The notes under the pieces were generated by a model. That model did no database searches. It was not told the origin of the DNA and saw only the letters and a program-made list of their open reading frames with translations. From Methanobrevibacter arboriphilus JCM 13429 = DSM 1125 (GTDB taxonomy: Archaea; Methanobacteriota; Methanobacteria; Methanobacteriales; Methanobacteriaceae), in NCBI RefSeq assembly GCF_002072215.1, contig NZ_JXMW01000008.1:1-64000 (forward strand): a DNA stretch of 64,000 nt, read 5' to 3'. Below, one piece after another: positions 51,348-62,252 of the stretch; position 1 is the stretch's first letter, and the number at the start of each line of letters is the position of its first letter. The translations under genes and the position numbers were made by a program.

Positions 51348-52397
51348 TCATAAAATAGTCCTATTAATCAATTCAGCATTTAAAATAGAAGCTCCAGCTG
51401 CACCACGAATAGTATTATGGCCAACTAAAACATATTTAAAACTATTGTCAAACACAGGATCTTTTCTAAGTCTTCCAACAGTTACAGCCATGCCACCATC
51501 AGCATTTCTATCCATTCTTGGTTGAGGTCTATTATCTTCCTCTTTAACAATAACTGGGCTTTTTGGAGCAGAATATAAATCTAATTCTTGAGGAAGAGAT
51601 TTGAAATTAGCTATATCATTTTTTATATCATCTATATCAACATTTTGATCTAATTCAATGAAAACTGATTCAGTATGACCATCTAAAACAGCTACTCTAT
51701 GGCAAGATGCTGTAAGACCGAATTGAGCAGGTTTAACCTCTAATCCATCAAGAATTCCAAGTAAATGAAGTGTTTCACTTTCCATTTTTTCTTCTTCACC
51801 ACCAATAAAAGGAACTAAGTTATCCACAATAGCCATTGAAGGAACTCCATTATAACCAGCACCAGAAACAGCTTGCATAGTAGATACATACACTCTATTT
51901 ATATCATAATTATCATAAATTGGTTTTAAAGTTAATGTTAATGCAATAGTACTACAGTTAGGATTAGTAACTATGAAGCCATCCCAACCTCTATTTTTTT
52001 GCTGAATTTCTATAATATCTAAAAATTCATGGTTGACCTCTGGAATTACAAGAGGAACATCTTTTTCCATTCTCATCGCACTTGCATTAGATGCAACTAT
52101 AAACTTTTCTGCAAATTTTGGCTCTACAACAGCTGCATTTTCAGTGGGGAGAGATGAGAACAGTATATCAACATCATTACTTATTAAAGAAGGGTCGGTC
52201 TCTGATACAACAATATCTTTTACAGATTCTGGCATAGCATCATCAAGATACCATGTTGTAGCATCTTCATATTTTTTACCAGCTGAACGAGAAGAAGCTG
52301 CTAAAGCAGTTATTTCAAAATCAGGGTGTTTATCCAAAAGCTGAATAAATCTTTGTCCGACCATTCCAGTTGCACCAAGTACTCCTACATTTACCAT
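51348..52397 (-). CDS. asd: Aspartate-semialdehyde dehydrogenase
   Basis: This reduces aspartyl phosphate to the semialdehyde with NADPH for lysine, threonine, methionine and isoleucine synthesis. The 349-residue protein is the archaeal/fungal type, with the nucleotide-binding GATGMVGQRF (8-17), the nucleophile Cys148 in TNPNCSTIAL and the acid/base His in TASCHRVAV (about 239). GGTGAT precedes the ATG. It is the last gene of the leftward block lysC, dapA, dapB, asd; the gaps of 160-240 bp allow one transcript or several promoters. Confidence 0.95.
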   Translation of the reverse strand: MVNVGVLGATGMVGQRFIQLLDKHPDFEITALAASSRSAGKKYEDATTWYLDDAMPESVKDIVVSETDPSLISNDVDILFSSLPTENAAVVEPKFAEKFIVASNASAMRMEKDVPLVIPEVNHEFLDIIEIQQKNRGWDGFIVTNPNCSTIALTLTLKPIYDNYDINRVYVSTMQAVSGAGYNGVPSMAIVDNLVPFIGGEEEKMESETLHLLGILDGLEVKPAQFGLTASCHRVAVLDGHTESVFIELDQNVDIDDIKNDIANFKSLPQELDLYSAPKSPVIVKEEDNRPQPRMDRNADGGMAVTVGRLRKDPVFDNSFKYVLVGHNTIRGAAGASILNAELINRTIL

Positions 52398-52636
52398 TTC
52401 ATCACCAAATAAACCATTAAGATTTTAATAAACCAAATATTAAGATTATTATCTAAAACTATTAATTAAAATTATTAATTAAAACTATTTATTTAAACTT
52501 ATTTTTTAAAACTATTAATTAAAATTATTAAAACTATTTATTTAAAATTATTAATAAAACTATTAATAAAATTATTTATTTAAACTTATTTTTTGAAACT
52601 ATTAATTAAAACTATTAATTAAAAATGTTTATTACA

Positions 52637-53458
52637 TTATTTAATTCCTAAAACATCAGCCATATCACTAACTTTACCAGATTCAGAATTCATAATAAAC
52701 CTCAAAGATCTCATAACACCTGCTATGAAAACTTCTCTTGTATGAGCTCTATGAGTGATTTCAAGGCGTTCACCATCGCCTATAAACATTACAGTATGGT
52801 CACCAACAATATCTCCACCACGTATAGCATGAAGACCAATTTCTTCTTTAGTTCGCTCCCCTACAAGACCTTGTCTACCATAAACGCAAACTTCATCAGC
52901 ATTTCTTTCAAGAGAATCAGCTATTGTCTCAAAAGCAGTCATAGCTGTTCCAGAAGGAGAATCTTTCTTTTTATTGTGATGAGCTTCAATAATTTCAATG
53001 TCAAAATCATTTAGAATTGGAGTTAAATCACGTAAGACTTTAAAGAAAACATTAACACCTATGGCCATATTTGAAGAAACAACAGCTTTAATATTAGATT
53101 TTTCAACAATATTAGCTATTTCCATAGATTGTTCATCTGTAAAACCAGTAGTTCCAACAACAATATTAACACCAAGTGAAGCAGCTATTTTCACTGTTTC
53201 AAATGCAGCATTAGCTATTGTAAAGTCTACTAAAACATCTGGCTTTGCATCTTTAAGTACGGACTCTAAATTTTGAGCTCCATTAGTTTTAACACCAATA
53301 CTACCAATTCCAATAACTTCCCCAATATCTTTTCCTTCAAGAGGAGTGTTTGGTATTTCAATAGCAGCTACTACTTCAATATCATCCTGTTCAAGGATTT
53401 TTTTAATAATACCAGAGCCCATTCTCCCACCAGCTCCAGTTACAGCAACTTTCAACAT
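52637..53458 (-). CDS. dapB: 4-hydroxy-tetrahydrodipicolinate reductase
   Basis: This is the second dedicated step of diaminopimelate/lysine synthesis. The 273-residue protein has the nucleotide-binding GAGGRMGSGI (8-17), the VDFTIANAAFE strand, GTTGFT, the catalytic EAHHNKKKDSPSGTA loop and the C-terminal FIAGVMRSLRF helix. Lysine is also a component of pseudomurein cross-links, so this pathway serves the cell wall as well. GGGTGT precedes the ATG. Confidence 0.95.
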   Translation of the reverse strand: MLKVAVTGAGGRMGSGIIKKILEQDDIEVVAAIEIPNTPLEGKDIGEVIGIGSIGVKTNGAQNLESVLKDAKPDVLVDFTIANAAFETVKIAASLGVNIVVGTTGFTDEQSMEIANIVEKSNIKAVVSSNMAIGVNVFFKVLRDLTPILNDFDIEIIEAHHNKKKDSPSGTAMTAFETIADSLERNADEVCVYGRQGLVGERTKEEIGLHAIRGGDIVGDHTVMFIGDGERLEITHRAHTREVFIAGVMRSLRFIMNSESGKVSDMADVLGIK

Positions 53459-53695
53459 AAATATAACACCCTTAATAATCTTTTATATAATATTAATAAC
53501 TTTTTATATAATCTTTATTTTTAAGCTTAGTAATATTTTTAAATTTAGTAATAATTCACAATTATAATAATTTTAAACTTAATAATAATCCTTAAACTAG
53601 AATAATCTTCAAATCAGAATAATCCTAGATTATAATAACATTTAAATCAGAATAATCTTCAAATCAGAATAGTCCTAGATTATAATGACCTTAGA

Positions 53696-54589
53696 TTATA
53701 ATAATTCTAAATCATTTAAAACCTGTTTAACTTTTAACCTATTTTCATCTTTTAATGGAGCAAGAGGTAATCTTATATCTCCAGAAGGTCTCCCTAACAT
53801 TTTCAAAGCAACTTTAGTTGGAACAGGATTACTTTCAATAAATAAAATTTTCATAAGATTATATAATTCATAATGTAGGTCCATAGCTCTTTCATAGCTA
53901 CCATCCAGACAATTATTAACCATTTGACTCATTCTAAAAGGATCAACATTAGCTACAACACTAATAACACCTTTTGCCCCAAGTGACATCATAGGAACTG
54001 TAAGATCATCATTTCCAGAAAGAATAGAAAATTTATCTTCTAAATCAGCTTCAATTAATGTTTTTCGAGTTTTAGACATTTTGTCAAGATTTGGGTTTGC
54101 TTCTTTTATAGCAACAACATTATCTAATCCTGCTACAGCAGTTATAGTTTCAGGATCAATATCAGTACCAGTACGACTAGGAACATTATAAACAATGATT
54201 GGAATATCTGAATTGTTGTTTATAGTTTTATAATGTTCAATGAGCCCATGAGGTTGTGGTTTATTATAGTAAGGAGTTATAACAAGTGCCATATCTGCAC
54301 CAGCACTTTCTGCATATTGAACAAGCTCCAATGCATCTTTTGTTGAGTTGCTTCCTGCACCTGCAATTGTTTGAACTCTTCCATCAACTTCTTCAATTAA
54401 AATATCAATAAGTTTTTTTTGTTCAGGAATCGTTATAGTAGCTGATTCCCCAGTTGTTCCAGCAGCTAATAAACCATCTACACCATTTTCAATCAGGAAG
54501 TTAATATTTTCTCTATACCCCTCTTCATCAACTTCATTATCTTCTGTAAAAGGTGTAATCATAGCTACTGCTGTACCTTCAAAATTCAT
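53696..54589 (-). CDS. dapA: 4-hydroxy-tetrahydrodipicolinate synthase
   Basis: This condenses pyruvate with aspartate semialdehyde. The 297-residue (beta/alpha)8 barrel has [10 protein letters not shown] (42-51), the catalytic Tyr134 in VYNVPSRTG, the Schiff-base Lys162 in AIKEAN and SGNDD. A strong ribosome binding site (GAGGGG) precedes the ATG. It is the second gene in the block after lysC. Confidence 0.95.
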   Translation of the reverse strand: MNFEGTAVAMITPFTEDNEVDEEGYRENINFLIENGVDGLLAAGTTGESATITIPEQKKLIDILIEEVDGRVQTIAGAGSNSTKDALELVQYAESAGADMALVITPYYNKPQPHGLIEHYKTINNNSDIPIIVYNVPSRTGTDIDPETITAVAGLDNVVAIKEANPNLDKMSKTRKTLIEADLEDKFSILSGNDDLTVPMMSLGAKGVISVVANVDPFRMSQMVNNCLDGSYERAMDLHYELYNLMKILFIESNPVPTKVALKMLGRPSGDIRLPLAPLKDENRLKVKQVLNDLELL

Positions 54590-54755
54590 ATTTTTCCCCT
54601 CATATATTTAATTTTTCACATTTTAATATAATTCTAAATAATTTAAAAAAATTTAAAAAAATTTAAAATAATTTTAAATAATTTTAAATAATTCTAAATA
54701 AATTTGAATAAATTTGAATAATTTTAAATAAATTTGAATATATTAATTTTTAATA

Positions 54756-55985
54756 TTATTCTAAAACATCTTTAACTAATTCAAAAGCTTTTTCCCCATC
54801 TGCCAATTCTACAAAGATAACAACAGCAGTTTGAGAAGAAGATATCTCAACAATATTAATATTGTTTTCTCTTAATGGAACTGTAATATCTGATATAATA
54901 CCTGGAGTTTCAATAAAATCAGGACTAACTAGAGTTAACATAGCTATCTCTTTACCAAGAGAAAGAGAACTAAGTTCCTCAGAATCAATAACCATATCAT
55001 GTAATAAATGATAAGCCTCATCAGAATTCTTTTTATTAATAAAAATAGTCACAGAATTTTGACCAGCAGAAATACCAAATATATTTATGTCATTTTTAGC
55101 TAAAATTGTGGTTATTTTTGAAAGCAAACCTGGTTTTTTAAGCATACCATCACCAACAATAGCTACAACAGATATTGGTTCAGGATATAAAATAGTAGTC
55201 TTCATCATTTCTCCCTCATAAGGACCTACAATAGTAGTTCCAGGATTAGAAAGATCACCATACTCATGACTTATAATTTTTGCATTAATCAAAGGATCCT
55301 TATATTTCAAAGCATGTGGATGAAGTACTTGAGCTCCATGAGTAGCTAAATCTCTCATTTCCTCTACAGATATCTTATCAAGCTTTTTAGCTTTTTGGAT
55401 TTTATTTGGATCGGTGGACATTACACCATCCACATCAGTGACAATTATTACCTCATCAGCATTTAAAGAATGCCCTAAAAGAAAAGCTGTAATATCACTT
55501 CCACCACGACCAAGAGTAGTTATTTCACCATCAGGCCCTTTACCTAAAAATCCACAAACAACAGGAATTATTCCTTGATCTAATATTCTATTCAATTCTT
55601 TACTCATAAGTTCTGAAGCTTTAAAATCAATTTTAGCTTCAAGAACCTTATTATTAGTTAAAAGAGGCCATTCATCTGAATAAGGATCAATATATTCAGA
55701 TTTAACACCTAAAGATTCAATTACAGAAGACATTACTCTTACACTAGTCATTTCACCCATAGATAATATCTCTGCCATTTGTTTATCAGTAACATTAGAA
55801 TCCACAGAATCTTTAACAATCTTTATAAGGTTGTCAGTTGTCTTATTAATTGCAGATACCACTACAACTACCTTATTTCCTTTCATATATTCATTAACAA
55901 CTGATTGGGCTGCTTTTCTTATTTTTTTTCCATTACCTATCGAAGTTCCTCCGAACTTAGCTATTTTTAGTTCCACTAGCTTCAC
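54756..55985 (-). CDS. lysC: Aspartate kinase
   Basis: This phosphorylates aspartate and is the feedback-controlled entry to the aspartate family. The roughly 409-residue protein has [10 protein letters not shown] (10-19), [14 protein letters not shown], the [13 protein letters not shown] catalytic segment and two C-terminal ACT domains (about 265-405) for amino acid binding. The start is uncertain: GTG at 55985 is used here, but a second GTG three codons later is equally possible. It is the first gene of the lysC-dapA-dapB-asd block. Confidence 0.93.
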   Translation of the reverse strand: MKLVELKIAKFGGTSIGNGKKIRKAAQSVVNEYMKGNKVVVVVSAINKTTDNLIKIVKDSVDSNVTDKQMAEILSMGEMTSVRVMSSVIESLGVKSEYIDPYSDEWPLLTNNKVLEAKIDFKASELMSKELNRILDQGIIPVVCGFLGKGPDGEITTLGRGGSDITAFLLGHSLNADEVIIVTDVDGVMSTDPNKIQKAKKLDKISVEEMRDLATHGAQVLHPHALKYKDPLINAKIISHEYGDLSNPGTTIVGPYEGEMMKTTILYPEPISVVAIVGDGMLKKPGLLSKITTILAKNDINIFGISAGQNSVTIFINKKNSDEAYHLLHDMVIDSEELSSLSLGKEIAMLTLVSPDFIETPGIISDITVPLRENNINIVEISSSQTAVVIFVELADGEKAFELVKDVLE

Positions 55986-56258
55986 AACCTTCTATTTCTA
56001 ATTTATAACATACCTATGAATATTTTTATAAACATTATTAACTTATAATCAATATTAATTTTTTATAATAAACATAATTATAATAATTCTTATTAATAAA
56101 TTTAGCTATTGTATAATAATCAATTGATAAAGAATTAAAATTATGAAGAATATTTTATACAATTATAAAGATAGAATCTAATAATTCTGAAAATGAAATT
56201 TAAAAAAAAGATTACTAAAAATAAAAATGAAAAAATTAAATCTATAAAAAAATTAAAT

Positions 56259-56975
56259 TTATAAAATACTTACAAAAATATTATTAGCTATATTTCCTGG
56301 AAGCTCTATGTCTGTTCCATTAACAGAAATATTCAAAGAGGATTTATTTTCATCTATTTCATTGAGTTTAACTTGAGTTCCAATAGCTATACCTAGTGAC
56401 ATTAGATTCTTTAAAACATCAGAATTGCCTCTAATAAATGAAACTTCAGCTTTTTCATTAGTATAAAGATCTACAATAGAAATTAAGTTAGATTTTCTCA
56501 CACCAATTTCTTCAATGTCTTTTTCTTCATTTACACAATCTTGACAAGAGCTAAAATCAAAATCACATGGAGGAATTGGTTTTTCATCTGGACAAAAATC
56601 AGGATGTTCCAATATATGACACATAGCTCTTTCAGCTTCATCTGACAATGAATGTTCCATATCACAAGCTTGTATATGGACATTTTCAGGTTTTACGTTT
56701 AATACATCAGTGAGAAATTTTTCAAGTATTCTATGTTTTCTTGTGATTTTTTGAGCTACTTTAAATCCTTTATCTGATAAGTTAGCACCTTTATATGGAA
56801 TATAGTTAATATAACCTAAATCTTCTAATTTTTTTAGCATCTGAGTAACACTACCAGGAGCTATCTCTAACATTTTAGAAATTTTTGTTGTTGAAACATA
56901 GGTTTCTTTATCTCCATACTTATATAAAACTTCTAAATATTCCTCTATATTCTCACTAAGCTCTTTATTTGACAT
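56259..56975 (-). CDS. DtxR-family metal-dependent repressor
   Basis: This Fe2+ or Mn2+-sensing repressor has 238 residues. The N-terminal winged helix (about 1-70, TKISKMLEIAPGSVTQMLKKLEDLGY) is followed by the dimerisation/metal domain with HKILEKFLT-like, CDMEHSLSDEAERAM and CHILEHPDFCP segments carrying Cys, His and Glu ligands. A Cys-rich insert (PPCDFDFSSCQDCVNEE, about 141-157) and a C-terminal SH3/FeoA-like domain follow. The Cys-rich insert is more pronounced than in bacterial DtxR. A palindrome at 57304-57326 upstream could be its own operator. GGTGAT precedes the ATG. Confidence 0.88.
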   Translation of the reverse strand: MSNKELSENIEEYLEVLYKYGDKETYVSTTKISKMLEIAPGSVTQMLKKLEDLGYINYIPYKGANLSDKGFKVAQKITRKHRILEKFLTDVLNVKPENVHIQACDMEHSLSDEAERAMCHILEHPDFCPDEKPIPPCDFDFSSCQDCVNEEKDIEEIGVRKSNLISIVDLYTNEKAEVSFIRGNSDVLKNLMSLGIAIGTQVKLNEIDENKSSLNISVNGTDIELPGNIANNIFVSIL

Positions 56976-57303
56976 AAAATCACCGAAAGTATAAATTAAT
57001 GATAAATGATATAAATAAACAAAATGCTAATCATGCAAAATATAATATTTACTAATTATTATTAGTTGAATATTATTAGTTGAATTTATATCTTTTAAAA
57101 AATTTAATTATAATTATTATTTAATAATTTTATAATATTTGTTGACTTCAGTTTTATTATTAGAAATATTATTAAAGATAGTATTATTTTATTAAAGATA
57201 GTATTATTAAAAACACTAATATTAAAATTAAAAATACTAATATTAAAAATATTTCTATATTTTAATATATGTAATAATATAATTATGATTTTAATAATAT
57301 AAA

Positions 57304-57326
57304 AAGTTTTGGTTTGCCTAAAACTT
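57304..57326. promoter_or_regulatory. Imperfect 23-bp palindrome, candidate metalloregulator operator
   Basis: The arms AAGTTTTGG and CCTAAAACTT surround TTTG, giving nine symmetric positions per half with a single break. On the minus strand it reads AAGTTTTAGGCAAACC and continues into a TATA-like CTTTTTATATT, so a bound repressor would block a leftward promoter. DtxR-type boxes often have the form TTAGG...CCTAA, and the next leftward gene is a DtxR-family repressor. Confidence 0.45.
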
Positions 57327-57412
57327 AATATATAATAAAATTATAACTCTCCTTAATAAAACAAAATTTTAAGAAAGATCTGTGTAAGGAAATAAAAATA
57401 AAAAAAAGATAA

Positions 57413-57432
57413 GGAGAAAAAATTAAATCTCC
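57413..57432 (-). terminator. Probable terminator of acs
   Basis: On the minus strand GGAGA and TCTCC pair around a ten-base loop, about 80 bases after the acs stop, followed by a long T-rich stretch (ttatcttttttttattttt). The stem is short, so this is moderate evidence. Confidence 0.4.
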
Positions 57433-57511
57433 CTAAAAAATTTAATAAAAATAGTTTAATAAAAAATAATTTAAAAATATTCAACAAAAATATCATCAAT
57501 TGATCTGTTTT

Positions 57512-59464
57512 TTATAAATCATCTAATGTAGAAGTATCACCCAGATCTTCACCAGCTTCTTTAGCTTTAAGAATTCTTCTCATTATTTTTCCACTTTTTG
57601 TTTTTGGAAGACTATCTACAGATACCATCTCACCAAGAACAGCTACTGGACCAAGAGAATGTCTAACATGACGTTTTAATTCTTCTCTTAACATAGTATT
57701 AGAACCATCTTTAAATGGTAAATCTAAATCATAGCCGCTATTAAGAATTAAAAATGCCTTAATAAGCTGTCCCTTAACAGGATCTTCTTTACCAATAACA
57801 GCTGTTTCATTAACAGAAGGATGACTATTAAAAGCACTTTCAACTTCAACAGCCCCGACCCTATGACCAGCAATCTTTAAAACATCATCAGATCTTCCTT
57901 CAATCCAAATATAGCCATCTTCATCCATACGAGCCATATCACCAGTTTTATAAAATCCATCTGGGAAATGATTCCAGTAAACTTCCTCAAATCTCTCTTC
58001 ATCATTATAAAGAGATCTAAACATTGCAGGCCATGGTTTTGTAATAACTAAATAACCTTTCTTACCTTTTTTAACTTCGGCACCTTCTTCATCTACAATA
58101 GCTATATTAACACCCGGCAAAGGTTTTGTAGCTGAACCTGGTTTTAGATCAGCTACTGGCATTGGAGCAATCATATGCATACCAGTTTCTGTTTGCCACC
58201 AAGTATCCATAATAGGAGTTCTGCATTTTCCAATCTCTTCATACATCCATTTCCATGCTTCATAGTTTATTGGTTCACCAACACTTCCAAGAATCTTTAA
58301 TGAATCAAGATTATAAAGTTTAGTGTATTTTTTACCAAATCGCATTAAATGTCTAATAGCTGTAGGTGCAGTATAGAATTTAGTAACACCATATTTTTCA
58401 ACAATTTTCCACCATACACCAGGATCTGGGAAGTCTGGAGCCCCTTCATAAATTAATGTAGTTGAACCTAAAAGGAGTGGAGCATAAATAGTATAGCTAT
58501 GGCCAGTAATCCAACCAGCATCTCCAGTTGACCACCAAAGATCGTTATCATGAATATCAAAGACATTTCGAAGTGTAGTAGCTATTCCAACCATATACCC
58601 ACCAGTAGTATGTAAAACTCCCTTTGGTTTTCCAGTACTTCCAGAAGTATAGAGAATAAATAAAGGATCTTCAGCATCCATTACTTCATTGTAGCAAGAA
58701 TCACCTTCACCTTCAATTAAACGTTCATAAAATATTTCATTTCCCCTAAGGTCTGCTACATCATTATATCGGCCAGTGTGGTTTACAAGTACTACTGTTT
58801 GAACAGTTGGACATTGTAACATAGCTTCATCAATAACAGATTTGAGGTTAATAATTTTCCCACGCCTATATGTTCCATCAGCAGTTATTACAACTTTAGA
58901 TTTAATATCATTGATTCTTTCAACTACTGCTACTGATGAAAGTCCTGAATAAATAGCACTGTGAACTGCACCAATTTTTGTACAAGCTAACATAGATATA
59001 ACTAGTTCTGGACACATTGGGAGATACATTGAGACAGTATCCCCTTTTTTAATTCCTAAATTAAGAAGAGCATTAGCCATCTTATTTATTTCACGATAAA
59101 GTTCATAGTAAGTTAGCTTAATTTCGTCCCCACGTTCATTTGTATAGAGAATAGCTATTTTATTTCTTTTTTCTGTTTTAATCCATCTATCAATAGCATT
59201 GTAAGCGAGATTTATTTTACCTCCAACAAACCATTTATAATATGGTTTTTCACTTTCATCGAGAACTTCATCCCATTTTTTAAACCAATCCAATTGTTCT
59301 GCTTCCATTGCCCAGTATTTCTCGATGTCTTCTCCTTTTTGAATCTCTCTATCCCAATCTTTTACAATAGCTCTTTCTATTACTTTATTATTAGGTGAAA
59401 CAACTTGATCTCCATTATGATTAGCTAATTTTTGCTGATCAGTACTTTTTTCAGTTTTATCCAT
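57512..59464 (-). CDS. acs: Acetyl-CoA synthetase (AMP-forming)
   Basis: This activates acetate to acetyl-CoA, the route by which hydrogenotrophic methanogens assimilate acetate. The 650-residue protein has the adenylate-forming signatures [14 protein letters not shown] (about 272-285), [16 protein letters not shown] and the C-terminal [11 protein letters not shown] with the catalytic (acetylatable) lysine near residue 632. A polar 25-residue leader precedes the fold. GGAG precedes the ATG. It is transcribed alone. Confidence 0.95.
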   Translation of the reverse strand: MDKTEKSTDQQKLANHNGDQVVSPNNKVIERAIVKDWDREIQKGEDIEKYWAMEAEQLDWFKKWDEVLDESEKPYYKWFVGGKINLAYNAIDRWIKTEKRNKIAILYTNERGDEIKLTYYELYREINKMANALLNLGIKKGDTVSMYLPMCPELVISMLACTKIGAVHSAIYSGLSSVAVVERINDIKSKVVITADGTYRRGKIINLKSVIDEAMLQCPTVQTVVLVNHTGRYNDVADLRGNEIFYERLIEGEGDSCYNEVMDAEDPLFILYTSGSTGKPKGVLHTTGGYMVGIATTLRNVFDIHDNDLWWSTGDAGWITGHSYTIYAPLLLGSTTLIYEGAPDFPDPGVWWKIVEKYGVTKFYTAPTAIRHLMRFGKKYTKLYNLDSLKILGSVGEPINYEAWKWMYEEIGKCRTPIMDTWWQTETGMHMIAPMPVADLKPGSATKPLPGVNIAIVDEEGAEVKKGKKGYLVITKPWPAMFRSLYNDEERFEEVYWNHFPDGFYKTGDMARMDEDGYIWIEGRSDDVLKIAGHRVGAVEVESAFNSHPSVNETAVIGKEDPVKGQLIKAFLILNSGYDLDLPFKDGSNTMLREELKRHVRHSLGPVAVLGEMVSVDSLPKTKSGKIMRRILKAKEAGEDLGDTSTLDDL

Positions 59465-59903
59465 TTAATCAACTCCAGAGATTATGTAAAGACTATAAAG
59501 ATTATATATAATCTTAATTTTAGATATAATTTTTATAGAAATTTTAATTAAAGATTTAATTAAAGATTTTTTAAGGAGTCATATCTTAAATACTGTATAT
59601 TCAAATTGCAATATTCATATTTAAATATTAATATTAAGTTTTAATCCTTAAAATTTTTAAATCTTCAAAATTTAATTTTATTTATATTATATCTATAATA
59701 TGTCATTATAGAATATATAAATTTTATGATGATTAATCATGATAAATAGATTTTTCTGTTTATGACTAAGCCAAAATAAAAAAAAATAAAGAATAAAAAA
59801 ATAAAGAATAATAAAAAAAAAATATGATATAAATGAAAATAAAGGTTAAAAGTAGTAAAAAACTAAAAAATTAAAAATAAAAGTTTTAATTTAATATAAA
59901 AGT
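59465..59903. other. Intergenic region upstream of acs
   Basis: This AT-rich region contains a perfect 12-bp palindrome, ATGATTAATCAT (59729-59740), about 265 bp upstream of the acs start, and an aaaaataaagaataa repeat block at 59775-59820. No gene was seen. Confidence 0.4.
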
Positions 59904-61607
59904 CTAATACACGCTTAAAAAATTAAAAAACTTTGTTAAACCCCATCTAAATAACCCTATTCCATTAGCTCCACCATTTAAAGAAGCTTTAGAATCTATA
60001 GATAATGCATTAATAGATAACGAATTAATATTATTATCACTTACATAAGTCTGCAAACCACTCCAAATTCGAGCTCCACCAGAATTTTTAACAAACCATT
60101 TAGTTGTAGAAGTTATCCAACTACTAGGCTTGTTATAATTGCCTTTATAAATCATTGGAGTTATAATATCCAAATATTTACCTATTTTAGGAATATTTTG
60201 ACCATAATAATAAGCATTAGATGAAGTTTCAGGCATTACAGCTGCTGAAAGAAGAATATTTGGATTATATTTATTAACCTGTGTTTTAGCTTGACTTACA
60301 AATTTAGTAATAGCCTTTTCACCAGTAACTCCATTAGAATAACTATATTTATAAGCATTTCCAGGATATCTAAGATAATCTAAATGTATTCCTCCAATAT
60401 AATCCATTCGAGAGTAAGTTTTTATTTTAGATAAAATTTTACTAAATTGAGCCTTATTATAAGTTTTTTTACTAGTGTCAACAGGATTTATCCATTTACC
60501 ATTTGCATAAAAACATTGAATCCATAAATGAGTCTTTATTCCTTTACTAGCTGCATTTTTAGCCCATTTAATCACAGTTGATTTTCCATATTGAGATATA
60601 GCTACTTCATGTAAGAAAACATTACCTATTCCTGACTCAGCTAACTTATTTAAATTAACATTATAAAAATCCCTACTTTGTATCCAAATAGCATTTGTAT
60701 TAGGAACACTTTTTGTTTTAGAGTTTCTAACATAATTAGGAATATATTTATTTATTTTATTAGAGCTACTAATCTTTATATTTACAGATTTAGGAAGCTT
60801 CTTATAATAATAATCATATCTTAAGATTGATGAGAACATATAAACAGCTGTTTGATACTGGATTTTACTACCTTTATTTGCAGTAATATAATTTGGAACC
60901 TTTTTATACTTATTGATATAGTTACTTGTCTTTAAGCTATATTTATAGTAATTTGATAAAGAAATTTTAGATTTAATAGTCTTACCAGAAGGTTTCGTTG
61001 GGTTTTTAACATTATATTTTACAGTAACACGAGAATTAACCTTTTTCTTTTGATATTCAACTGTTTTTGTCATTAAATAAGTAAACTCTGGAACCGAATA
61101 TCTATATCCCTCAACAGTTACATATTTAGGTAATTTCTTATTTTTTGAAACATAATTCTTAAGATTTTTAGATGATTTTAGAACACCTTTTTGAGAAACT
61201 GTTTTAGGAGATCCTAAAGAACTAAGTTTTGCTTTAGAATTTGGAGAGACTTTAGAAGCAGCATGAGCTGTATTAACACTTTTTGAATGAGAATTCTCAT
61301 TACTTGTAGTTAATATTTTATTATCTCCAATGATTTTACTACCTAAAATAACCGGACTATTTTTAAAATGATTATTTTTAAAATCAATAATTCCTTGAGA
61401 AAAATCAAAATCATCATGGTTTTCTAAATTAGATACTGAATTTAATGATAAAAAGAGAACTAAAATCAGAAAAGAAACTAAAAAAATCTTAAAGATATTA
61501 TTTAAGCTAAAAGATTTATTTTTAACATCAGAACTTCTTAATAAAAAATTAGAAGTGCTTTTATACATATTTTTAAAATTTATTAAATTATCACTATTAA
61601 ATTTCAA
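59904..61607 (-). CDS. Pseudomurein-binding protein with glycoside-hydrolase-like barrel
   Basis: The 567-residue exported or anchored protein has a basic N terminus and a hydrophobic segment (about 38-56), then a Ser/Asn/Lys-rich spacer. Two recognisable pseudomurein-binding repeats follow (about 145-182, KNLKNYVSKNKKLPKYVTVE, and about 222-262). A C-terminal domain from about 300 looks like a TIM-barrel glycoside hydrolase: NAIWIQSRDF, GIKTHLWIQCFYANGKW, GGIHLDYLRYPG (406-416), ILLSAAVMPE and DIITPMIYKGN. The HLDYLRYP strand is a hallmark of GHL10/DUF187-like and DUF4015-like hydrolases, with Asp410 a possible catalytic acid. It may cut pseudomurein glycan during growth. The start codon is TTG with a weak ribosome binding site; ATG at codon 14 is an alternative. 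Confidence 0.72.
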   Translation of the reverse strand: MKFNSDNLINFKNMYKSTSNFLLRSSDVKNKSFSLNNIFKIFLVSFLILVLFLSLNSVSNLENHDDFDFSQGIIDFKNNHFKNSPVILGSKIIGDNKILTTSNENSHSKSVNTAHAASKVSPNSKAKLSSLGSPKTVSQKGVLKSSKNLKNYVSKNKKLPKYVTVEGYRYSVPEFTYLMTKTVEYQKKKVNSRVTVKYNVKNPTKPSGKTIKSKISLSNYYKYSLKTSNYINKYKKVPNYITANKGSKIQYQTAVYMFSSILRYDYYYKKLPKSVNIKISSSNKINKYIPNYVRNSKTKSVPNTNAIWIQSRDFYNVNLNKLAESGIGNVFLHEVAISQYGKSTVIKWAKNAASKGIKTHLWIQCFYANGKWINPVDTSKKTYNKAQFSKILSKIKTYSRMDYIGGIHLDYLRYPGNAYKYSYSNGVTGEKAITKFVSQAKTQVNKYNPNILLSAAVMPETSSNAYYYGQNIPKIGKYLDIITPMIYKGNYNKPSSWITSTTKWFVKNSGGARIWSGLQTYVSDNNINSLSINALSIDSKASLNGGANGIGLFRWGLTKFFNFLSVY

Positions 61608-62252
61608 ACCAAAAATATTTATACCGCCTACTAGCTAAAATTCCTGATAAATATATAACTATATATTAATAAAATCAAGTGAATTAGCTATTAAAATTTT
61701 AATATTTGTTTAAATCTTGAATAATAAGAGTATTTTTAATTATATTAATATTACTCAATATAACTAATTATAGTATTGAAATTATTATGTATATATTCTT
61801 ATGATAAAAATATAAACATGAAAAAATCTTTATTTTTAATAAGAATACTCCAAATTATTCATCAATTTACATATAAAAAGTATATAAAACATTATTAATA
61901 AAGATTACCTTAAAATAGCAAAAAATATAAATTATTCATAAAGCTTATGACTTAGAACAAAAAAATAATGTTAAAATATATAAAAATATATAAAAATAAA
62001 ATAAAAATAATAAAGAAAAAAACATTGAATAATAAAATAACAGAATTAAATAAAATAATGAAAACATTGAAAAAATAAACATAACTGATGATGAAAACAT
62101 TAATCAATTAAATGAAGCTCATAAAAAACAATTTCAAAAATTAACAATCTTAAACCAAGTATTAAAGATATAATAAAAAAACCAAAAAACGAATACAAAA
62201 TAAAAAAAAATAATATTTTTATTTAATGATTATTTAAATTCAATCAAAAATT
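61608..62252. other. AT-rich intergenic region
   Basis: It is mostly featureless. At 62080-62170 a plus-strand frame encodes a short charged helix (NITDDENINQLNEAHKKQFQ and a little more) without a start codon. This could be a trace of a lost gene but is too weak to call. Confidence 0.35.

Larger units (their letters stand above)
56976..57511. other. Intergenic region upstream of the DtxR gene
   Basis: This contains tandem AT repeats (taaagatagtattat at about 57172-57200), the candidate operator at 57304-57326 and the probable acs terminator at 57413-57432. No small gene was found. Confidence 0.4.

Noticed and set aside
59729-59740. Perfect palindrome ATGATTAATCAT upstream of acs as an operator
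   Set aside because: A 12-bp palindrome of A/T-rich composition is not surprising here, and it lies far from the gene; it is mentioned only in the intergenic note.
62080-62170. Short charged helical frame without a start codon
   Set aside because: It is only about 35 codons, with no ribosome binding site and an upstream stop; it may be chance.
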